Assembly: GCA_023423475.1 (NCBI GenBank)
Contig: JAFAFN010000037.1
Coordinates: forward strand, 1-5,525
Direction of reading: 5' to 3'
Length of the DNA stretch: 5,525 bases
DNA from: Actinomycetes bacterium
Lineage (GTDB): Bacteria; Actinomycetota; Acidimicrobiia; Acidimicrobiales; Microtrichaceae
The position numbers and the translations under genes are program-made. A model generated the notes under the pieces. It had not been told where the DNA came from. It made no database searches and saw nothing but the letters and a program-made list of their open reading frames with translations. This document shows, in pieces, positions 1 to 5,525 of the stretch (positions are counted from its first letter, which is position 1; each line of letters begins with the position of its first letter).

Positions 1-357
1 AAGCACCACCACGCGATCCACGAGCGGCACTGGGAGCTCACCGGGACCGCCGCCGAGCACACGTTCCGGCGACCTGACGGTGTGGTCGCCGATCCGACCG
101 CAGCGCTGCTCTGCGGGGCGACCGCGGAGCTGGTCGAGCGGCACCGGCGCCACGGGCTCGACATCGTCGCGGACGGAGCCGGATCCCACTGGACCGGCGA
201 CCGCATCGACTGGGACTGCTTCTTCGCCGCGTTCGCCAACGGCCGCCTCGCACAGAACCCCAACGCCCAGGACCCGATCGCCCAGGACCCAGCGCACACG
301 ACCCCGACCCCTCGACCAGACGACACGAGTCGGTCCGACCGGCTCGTGCCGGATTGA
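1..357 (+). CDS. HNH endonuclease-family protein (13E12/DUF222 type), C-terminal fragment
   Basis: This is the last 118 codons of a gene that begins before the window; the frame is open from base 1 and stops with TGA at 355-357. The first residues read KHHHAIHERHW, followed by TFRRPDG at residues 21-27. In actinobacterial DUF222/13E12 proteins the end of the HNH nuclease motif has this form, a His-rich helix (CxxHHxxxHExxW) and then a strand with FxRPDG. The zinc-binding and catalytic part and the whole DUF222 region would lie upstream and cannot be seen, so activity cannot be judged. After about residue 80 the protein turns into a Pro/Asp/Thr-rich, probably disordered tail with three AQ(N/D)P pentads. 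The family is common and often multicopy in Actinomycetota, and its biological role is poorly defined. The gene converges on the VWA gene with 69 bases between the stop codons. Family assignment is fairly sure; function beyond a probable nuclease is inference. Confidence 0.8.
   Translation, partial: KHHHAIHERHWELTGTAAEHTFRRPDGVVADPTAALLCGATAELVERHRRHGLDIVADGAGSHWTGDRIDWDCFFAAFANGRLAQNPNAQDPIAQDPAHTTPTPRPDDTSRSDRLVPD
250..294 (+). repeat. In-frame 15-bp repeat in the tail of the HNH-family gene
   Basis: Three consecutive five-codon units encode AQNPN, AQDPI and AQDPA. The last two share an identical 12-base core (CGCCCAGGACCC at 264-275 and 279-290), while the first is diverged. The unit length keeps the reading frame, so copy number can change without breaking the gene. 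It lies in the disordered C-terminal tail, after the HNH-like part. Confidence 0.7.
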
Positions 358-372
358 ACCGACGCGCTCGCA

Positions 373-439
373 GGTCGGACCAGGTGGGCTCCACCCGTGG
401 TCAGACCAGGTGGGCTCCACCCGTGGTCAGACCAAGTGG
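373..439. repeat. 26-bp tandem repeat, about 2.6 copies, overlapping the 3' end of the VWA gene
   Basis: Units lie at 373-398, 399-424 and a partial 425-439, with period 26. Units 1 and 2 differ at one base (G377 versus A403), and the partial unit differs from unit 2 at one base (A435 versus G409). Read leftward, each unit carries a version of CAC-CTG-GTC followed by TGA (CGA in unit 1). This matches the last codons of the VWA gene (His-Leu-Val-stop, 438 to 427), so the array looks like slippage copies of the gene's own end. A period of 26 is not a multiple of 3, so further copies would not extend the protein in one frame. It fills most of the gap between two convergent genes. Confidence 0.9.
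379..427. terminator. Tandem hairpins between convergent genes, possible bidirectional terminator
   Basis: Each repeat unit can fold as ACCA-GGTGG, loop GCT, CCACC, a two-base CG bulge, then TGGT. That makes nine pairs, at 379-401 and again at 405-427. The symmetry means the RNA of either strand can form the structure, which suits a site that must stop both the HNH-family and VWA transcripts. There is no T-tract after either hairpin on either strand, so this is not a canonical intrinsic terminator. Alternative pairings exist, such as TGGTC-A-GACCA at 398-408 and 424-434. The termination role is inferred from position and symmetry only. Confidence 0.4.
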
Positions 440-1935
440 TCGACGAAGCGCTCCAGCTGGCGGAGGTTGCGGCACTCGAAGGTCCCGTCGCAGTGGGTGC
501 CGTACTCCCCCACGATCGAGTCGCCGGTGTCCCAGTACGCCTTGGGCTCGGGATTCAGCCAGTAGACGTGGCGTGCCTTCTTGCGGATCTCCTTGATGAC
601 CCAGCTCTGCGACGAGTGGTAGTTGTTCCTCGCGTCGCCCAGCACGATCACGGTGGTCTTCGACCCGACGTCCTGGCCGTAGCGCTCCCAGAACACCTCG
701 AAGGCGTGCCCGTAGTCGGAGTGGCCGTCGACCCAGACGACGTCGGCCTCGCTGTTGACCCGGTGGATCGCCTCGACGATGTCCTCGGTGCCCTCGAAGA
801 AGCGTGTGACCTCGTCGAGTCCGTCGATGAACACGAAGCTGCGGACCTTCGAGAACTGCCCCGAGATCGCGTAGACGAGGTGCAGGGTGAAGCGTGCGAA
901 GGCCGCCACCGACCCGGAGATGTCGGCGATGACGAAGATCTCGGGCTTGGCCGGGCGCGGGTACTTGAACTTCGGCTCGGCGGGCACACCGCCGTAGCTG
1001 AGCGAGTGCCGCACCGTGTTGCGGAAGTCGAGCGCACCCTTGCGGCCGTGACGCCGCTTGCGGGCCAGGCGCACCGCGAGACGTCGGGTGAGGGGCTGCA
1101 GCGCCTTGCGCAGCTGCACCATCTCCTCTCGGCTCGCGTGCATGAAGTCGATGTCCTCGGGCAGCGGCTTGCGCAGCGTCTTGGCCATCGCCTCGACACC
1201 GCGGTCCGCGACCAGGCGCCGCCGGATTTCGGCCTCGATCTCCTTCTTGAAGTCGTCGATCCGGTGCTCGTACTCGTCGCGCTCGAGGCGTTCCTCGAGG
1301 TTCGTCAGCGGTTCGGGCGCATCCTGACGCGACTGCTCCATGAGCTGCTCGAGCACACCCTCGAGGTCGAGGTTCCGCAGCGTCCGGTACAGGTAGTAGG
1401 TGCCACCGACGGGCCGCCCCGGCTCCATCCCGGCGTAGCGCTTCACCGATTGACGGGCCATCGCCCGCATCATCGCCTGATCGCCGCGCAGCAGCGACTG
1501 GTAGAGCATCTGGGCGAGCTCCTCGGGCGTGAGCCCTTCGCCCGAGCCGCCCTTGCCCGCACCCTCGCCGACGCCGTCGGGCGGCTCCATGCCGTCGAGG
1601 TCCTCGGGGTCGAGCAGGTCGATCGCATCGGCGTCGAGCGAGTAGGCCGCGCCGCGCAGCGAGAAGTAGACCTCGAAGACGGTCTCGAAGGAACGCCAGT
1701 GCGCGTGGTTCTTCACCAACGTCGCGGCGAGCGCGTACTTGAACGCCTCCCGATCACCGAGCGGGACGTGCTGGACGGCCTGCATCGCGTCGAGGTTCTC
1801 GGTCAGGCTGACGGGCAGGCCGGCGCGCCGCAGCTCGACGATGAAGCCCGAGAGCAGCTCGAGCAGCGGCTCACCCGCCGCTGCGGGGGCCGGTTCCTCG
1901 ATGACCGGTGTGCCGTCGTCGGCGGCCGGGCTCAT
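427..1935 (-). CDS. CoxE-like VWA domain protein, partner of the MoxR ATPase
   Basis: A 502-residue protein of the VWA/CoxE family, which acts with MoxR-type AAA+ ATPases, probably in the cytoplasm, in complex assembly or cofactor insertion. Residues 24-95 match the helical CoxE N-terminus (LLELLSGFIVELRRAGLPVS onward). Then come a Gly-rich linker at 121-134, a charged helical stretch at about 195-245, a very basic segment at about 284-300 and the C-terminal VWA domain from about 331. The metal-site motif DxSxS is intact (D338, S340, S342). The usual MIDAS Thr appears to be Ser (S407 in GHSDYG), and the third loop is LGDARNN with D434. No signal peptide or membrane segment is visible. The ATG overlaps the upstream ATPase stop (ATGA), with no clear Shine-Dalgarno, which indicates translational coupling. 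The stop at 429-427 lies inside the 26-bp repeat array. CoxE is known from CO dehydrogenase maturation, but no such genes are here, so the client is unknown. Confidence 0.9.
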   Translation of the reverse strand: MSPAADDGTPVIEEPAPAAAGEPLLELLSGFIVELRRAGLPVSLTENLDAMQAVQHVPLGDREAFKYALAATLVKNHAHWRSFETVFEVYFSLRGAAYSLDADAIDLLDPEDLDGMEPPDGVGEGAGKGGSGEGLTPEELAQMLYQSLLRGDQAMMRAMARQSVKRYAGMEPGRPVGGTYYLYRTLRNLDLEGVLEQLMEQSRQDAPEPLTNLEERLERDEYEHRIDDFKKEIEAEIRRRLVADRGVEAMAKTLRKPLPEDIDFMHASREEMVQLRKALQPLTRRLAVRLARKRRHGRKGALDFRNTVRHSLSYGGVPAEPKFKYPRPAKPEIFVIADISGSVAAFARFTLHLVYAISGQFSKVRSFVFIDGLDEVTRFFEGTEDIVEAIHRVNSEADVVWVDGHSDYGHAFEVFWERYGQDVGSKTTVIVLGDARNNYHSSQSWVIKEIRKKARHVYWLNPEPKAYWDTGDSIVGEYGTHCDGTFECRNLRQLERFVDHLV

Positions 1936-2885
1936 GACCCGTTCGAGAGCGGCCCGCCCCGGTTGAAGGACTTCTCCTCGGCGGCGAACTCCTTGACCGC
2001 CTTGGCGATGTCGGACTGGTACTTCAACAAGATGTTGACCGTGTTGGTCGCGGTCTCGGCGTCGATCTGCTCGACGCCGAGCAGCACCAGGGTGCGGGCC
2101 CAGTCGATCGTCTCGGACACCGACGGCGACTTCTTCAGCTCGAGCTGACGGATCGACCGGACGACCCGGGCGATCTGGTCGGCGAGCGACTCGGTCAGAC
2201 CGGGCACCTTGGTGAGCACGATCTCCTTCTCGCGGTCCATGTCCGGGTAGTCGACGTGGAGGTAGAGGCAGCGACGCTTGAGCGCCTCGGAGAGCTCACG
2301 GGTGTTGTTCGAGGTCAGGAAGACCATCGGGATCTGCCGTGCCTCGATGGTGCCGAGCTCCGGGATCGACACCTGGTAGTCGGAGAGGATCTCGAGCAGC
2401 AGCGCCTCGGTCTCGACCTCGACGCGGTCCACCTCGTCGATGAGCAGCACGACCGGGTCCTCGGCCCGGATCGCCTCGAGCAGCGGACGCTCGAGCAGGA
2501 AGTCGTCGGAGAAGATGTCCTCCTCGATCTCGTCCCAGCCCTGGGTCTCGCTCTCGGCGCGGGACGCCTGGATGCGCAGCAGCTGCTTCTTGTAGTTCCA
2601 CTCGTAGAGCGCCTTGGACTCGTCGAGCCCCTCGTAGCACTGCAGGCGGATCAGACGAGCGCCGAGCACCTCGGCCACCGACTTGGCGAGCTGGGTCTTG
2701 CCGGTGCCGGCGGGACCCTCGACCAGGATCGGCTTGCCGAGACGGTCCGCGAGGAAGACGATGCCGGCGATGCCCTCGTCGGAGAGGTAGTCGACGCTGC
2801 GGAGCTGCTCCCGCAGTGCCGGCACCGAGTCGAATCGGGCTCCGGCGTCGAGGGGCGAGTCGGTCGTCGACGAGGTGGTGCTCAT
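1932..2885 (-). CDS. MoxR/CoxD-like AAA+ ATPase
   Basis: A 317-residue single-domain AAA+ ATPase, a normal length for the MoxR/CoxD family. It carries Walker A GPAGTGKT (57-64), Walker B VVLLIDEVD (145-153, with D150 and E151), a sensor-1 region FLTSNN (189-194), an arginine-finger pair R204-R205 in LKRRC, and a C-terminal lid with a possible sensor-2 Arg at R264 (IDWARTL). An acidic stretch at about 109-128 separates the two Walker regions. MoxR proteins use ATP hydrolysis to remodel or activate client complexes and usually work with a VWA protein; here that partner is the next gene, overlapping by four bases. The ATG at 2885 is six bases after a TAACCT -10-like hexamer and no Shine-Dalgarno is visible, so the mRNA is probably leaderless. 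The family call is firm and the client is unknown. Confidence 0.94.
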   Translation of the reverse strand: MSTTSSTTDSPLDAGARFDSVPALREQLRSVDYLSDEGIAGIVFLADRLGKPILVEGPAGTGKTQLAKSVAEVLGARLIRLQCYEGLDESKALYEWNYKKQLLRIQASRAESETQGWDEIEEDIFSDDFLLERPLLEAIRAEDPVVLLIDEVDRVEVETEALLLEILSDYQVSIPELGTIEARQIPMVFLTSNNTRELSEALKRRCLYLHVDYPDMDREKEIVLTKVPGLTESLADQIARVVRSIRQLELKKSPSVSETIDWARTLVLLGVEQIDAETATNTVNILLKYQSDIAKAVKEFAAEEKSFNRGGPLSNGS

Positions 2886-2891
2886 GGCCCG

Positions 2892-2922
2892 AGGTTACCG
2901 ATGGGCTTGACCGCACGGTCAA
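2892..2922 (-). promoter_or_regulatory. Leftward promoter for the AAA+/VWA operon, probably leaderless
   Basis: On the minus strand, TTGACC (2922-2917) could be the -35 box and TAACCT (2897-2892) the -10 box. The 19-base spacer is longer than ideal. Six bases follow the -10 before the A of the ATG at 2885, so transcription would start at or next to the start codon. This agrees with the missing Shine-Dalgarno. The -35 lies within one arm of the 2907-2922 palindrome, so a protein bound there would block polymerase. Confidence 0.5.
2907..2922. promoter_or_regulatory. Perfect 7-2-7 palindrome, candidate operator
   Basis: TTGACCG, CA, CGGTCAA is a perfect inverted repeat with a two-base centre, in the 80-bp gap between two divergent genes. 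Its length, perfection and overlap with the leftward -35 box suggest a binding site for a dimeric repressor; TetR-family operators often look like this. No regulator gene lies in the window, so the binding protein is unknown. Confidence 0.5.
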
Positions 2923-2952
2923 TTGGCTTCTCGTGGTGGCGGGTCGGCGACC

Positions 2953-2958
2953 TACCCT
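2953..2958 (+). promoter_or_regulatory. -10 element for the ABC-F gene, probably leaderless
   Basis: TACCCT fits the TANNNT -10 pattern and ends seven bases before the GTG at 2966, the spacing expected if transcription begins at the start codon itself. No Shine-Dalgarno precedes that GTG, and I see no convincing -35 about 17 bases upstream. This element is the main support for the chosen start. Confidence 0.5.
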
Positions 2959-2965
2959 CGCCGAC

Positions 2966-4606
<1,641 letters not shown>

Positions 4607-4628
4607 GCCCTTCTCCCCGATCAGGATG

Positions 4629-4662
4629 TTAGGCACCCTTTACATCTTCCCGCCGAAAGGGG
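4629..4662 (+). promoter_or_regulatory. Leader of the flavoreductase gene: -10-like box, Shine-Dalgarno, possible hairpin
   Basis: AAAGGGG at 4656-4662 is a clear Shine-Dalgarno four bases before the ATG at 4667. CCCTTT at 4636-4641 can pair with AAAGGG at 4656-4661 around a 14-base loop, which would hide that site. TTACAT at 4640-4645 is a fair -10 candidate; if it is used, the 5' arm would not be transcribed and the hairpin could not form. TTAGGC at 4629-4634 resembles one half of a DtxR/IdeR iron box, but the other half is poor. The Shine-Dalgarno is sound; the rest is tentative. Confidence 0.45.
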
Positions 4663-4666
4663 TCCC

Positions 4667-5371
4667 ATGTCGTCACTCGTCGACCGGCTCGCCACCGCCG
4701 CCACCCGTCCGCTGACCCGAGAACTGATCGTCAGCACCGTCACCGACGTCGCAGAGGGATTCCGGCGCATCGACCTACGCGCGTCGTCGCGGCTGGAGTG
4801 GGAGCCCGGTCAGAAGGTCCAGCTGCACGTGAAGGGCTTCGAGTTCCGCACGTACACCCCCTTCGACTGGGACGGTGAGCGTGTGGCGTTGCTGGCCGCA
4901 CTCGACGCGACCGGACCGGGGACCGACCTGATCGCCCGGCTGGCGCCTGACGACCGCGTCTCGACCTTCGGTCCGCGTGGCGCCATGAAGCTGGCGGGCC
5001 TCGAGGCCGGCCCCATCCTGGTCGGCGACGAGACCTCGTTCGCCCTCGCCGCGGCGTGGCGCCTCGGCGGCAGCCACCCGGCAGCAGCCCAGGTCTACGA
5101 GGTCAACGAGCGCTCGACGTCGAGCACCGTGTGCGACCACCTCGGCCTCGGCGACGTCGTGCTCGTCGAGCGGACCGCGGACGACGGGCACCTGGACCAG
5201 CTCTGCGAGACGGTCGTCGCGACGGTCCGGGAGCACCCGGGTGCACCCGTGGTCCTGACCGGGAAGGCACCGACCATCCGGGCGGTCCGCGGCGCGCTGA
5301 AGGACGCCGGGCTCTCGCCGGCGGTGCGGGTCAAGGCGCACTGGGATCCGAAGCGTTCAGGCCTGGACTGA
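4667..5371 (+). CDS. Siderophore-interacting-protein-like FAD/NAD(P)H reductase
   Basis: A 234-residue soluble protein resembling the siderophore-interacting (SIP, ViuB-like) branch of the ferredoxin-reductase fold. Residues about 15-110 form the FAD barrel with the flavin-binding signature RTYT (61-64, usually RxYT/S). Residues about 115-225 form the nucleotide-binding half, opening with GDETS (120-124), close to the family's GDETALP. The C-terminus KAHWDPKRSG (223-232) sits where SIPs have their conserved aromatic end. Known members use NAD(P)H and FAD to reduce ferric siderophores in the cytoplasm and release iron. No siderophore transport or synthesis gene is nearby, so the substrate is unproven, and another electron acceptor is possible. 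The ATG has a good Shine-Dalgarno. The gene follows the ABC-F stop by 60 bases in the same direction but probably has its own promoter. Confidence 0.82.
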   Translation: MSSLVDRLATAATRPLTRELIVSTVTDVAEGFRRIDLRASSRLEWEPGQKVQLHVKGFEFRTYTPFDWDGERVALLAALDATGPGTDLIARLAPDDRVSTFGPRGAMKLAGLEAGPILVGDETSFALAAAWRLGGSHPAAAQVYEVNERSTSSTVCDHLGLGDVVLVERTADDGHLDQLCETVVATVREHPGAPVVLTGKAPTIRAVRGALKDAGLSPAVRVKAHWDPKRSGLD

Positions 5372-5400
5372 TCGGGGTAGAGGTCGGACCGCCACACGAC

Positions 5401-5419
5401 GGCCACAACTACCGTGGCC
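5401..5419 (+). other. Hairpin between the flavoreductase gene and mscL
   Basis: GGCCAC (5401-5406) and GTGGCC (5414-5419) form a perfect six-pair stem with a seven-base loop. It is GC-rich but followed by CGACATCG, not a T-tract, so it is at best a weak or Rho-assisted terminator for the upstream gene. TACCGT at 5410-5415, in the loop and 3' arm, fits the TANNNT pattern and could instead be the mscL -10 box. Confidence 0.35.
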
Positions 5420-5436
5420 CCGACATCGTCGACACC

Positions 5437-5442
5437 GGAGGT
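5437..5442 (+). promoter_or_regulatory. Strong Shine-Dalgarno site of mscL
   Basis: GGAGGT lies five bases before the ATG at 5448 and is close to the full anti-16S complement. It fixes the mscL start and predicts efficient translation, in contrast to the divergent AAA+ and ABC-F genes, which have none. Confidence 0.85.
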
Positions 5443-5447
5443 ACATC

Positions 5448-5525
5448 ATGATCAAGGGTTTCAAGGAGTTCGTGCTGCGTGGCAACGCCATCGAGCTGGC
5501 GGTCGGCATCGTCATCGGTGCCGCG
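5448..5525 (+). CDS. mscL: Large-conductance mechanosensitive channel MscL, N-terminal 26 codons
   Basis: The gene runs off the right edge after 26 codons. The visible protein begins MIKGFKEFVLRGN and continues AIELAVGIVIGAA. This is the MscL hallmark: an amphipathic N-terminal helix (KGFKEF), the RGN turn (residues 11-13), then the start of the first transmembrane helix that lines the pore, rich in small and aliphatic residues. The E. coli protein has the same pattern (RGN, then DLAVGVIIGAA). MscL forms a homopentameric inner-membrane pore that opens under membrane tension during hypo-osmotic shock and lets solutes out. The start is supported by GGAGGT at 5437-5442. The gene follows the flavoreductase stop by 76 bases in the same direction; no functional link is evident. 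The second transmembrane helix and C-terminal bundle are outside the window. Confidence 0.93.
   Translation, partial: MIKGFKEFVLRGNAIELAVGIVIGAA

Noticed and set aside
339..352. CCGGC-TCGT-GCCGG hairpin at the end of the HNH-family gene, as a terminator.
   Set aside because: The stem is only five pairs, lies before the stop codon and has no T-tract; in GC-rich DNA this is expected by chance.
373..439. A CRISPR array or attachment site.
   Set aside because: The units abut with no spacers, number only 2.6, and no cas, integrase or tRNA gene is nearby.
397..2148. A 583-codon open frame on the plus strand across the VWA gene and the end of the AAA+ gene.
   Set aside because: It is antisense to two genes with clear motifs, its translation is low-complexity (rich in Val, Leu, Arg, Asp) with no recognisable domain, and such frames arise from G/C-biased third codon positions.
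1..2885. A defence island built from the HNH nuclease, AAA+ ATPase and VWA protein.
   Set aside because: The HNH gene is convergent, not co-transcribed, and belongs to a common actinobacterial family. The MoxR-VWA pair is widespread outside defence loci, and no further effector or sensor gene is present.
427..2885. Part of a CO dehydrogenase operon, from the resemblance to CoxD and CoxE.
   Set aside because: No CO dehydrogenase subunit or molybdenum-cofactor gene is adjacent; the neighbours are an HNH-family gene and a divergent ABC-F gene.
2816..2965. A 50-codon N-terminal extension of the ABC-F protein from an ATG at 2816.
   Set aside because: It would overlap the AAA+ coding sequence and run through the palindrome and both promoter elements. 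Its translation (Arg/Ser-rich) matches nothing in ABC-F proteins, which begin close to the first cassette.

Overview
The window is strongly GC-rich, with the G/C-biased codons, GTG start use and apparent leaderless promoters usual in Actinomycetota. The gene families fit too: a 13E12/DUF222-type HNH protein, a MoxR ATPase paired with a CoxE-type VWA protein, and a divergent actinobacterial ABC-F protein. I cannot name a genus; a free-living actinobacterium, perhaps of the Acidimicrobiia, is only a guess.

Layout. Positions 1-357 (+) are the C-terminal end of an HNH endonuclease-family protein that starts outside the window. It converges on a leftward two-gene operon: a MoxR/CoxD-like AAA+ ATPase (2885 to 1932) followed by a CoxE-like VWA protein (1935 to 427), joined by a 4-base ATGA overlap. 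The short convergent gap holds a 26-bp tandem repeat. Its units fold into hairpins and carry near-copies of the VWA gene's last codons and stop.

The AAA+ gene is divergent from a full-length two-cassette ABC-F ATPase (2966-4606). The 80-bp space between them holds a perfect 7-2-7 palindrome at 2907-2922. Each start codon lies 6-7 bases after a TANNNT -10-like hexamer, so both transcripts are probably leaderless.

Further right are a siderophore-interacting-protein-like flavoreductase (4667-5371) and the first 26 codons of mscL (5448 onward), both with good Shine-Dalgarno sites.

How the genes work together. The AAA+/VWA pair is the only clear functional unit, probably an ATP-driven chaperone or cofactor-insertion machine whose client is not in the window. 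The ABC-F protein (ribosome-associated), the flavoreductase (iron or redox) and MscL (osmotic safety valve) look like independent chromosomal genes. I see no insertion sequence, CRISPR array, tRNA or rRNA, and no convincing new multi-gene system. The most interesting signals are the gene-end tandem repeat and the palindromic divergent promoter region.
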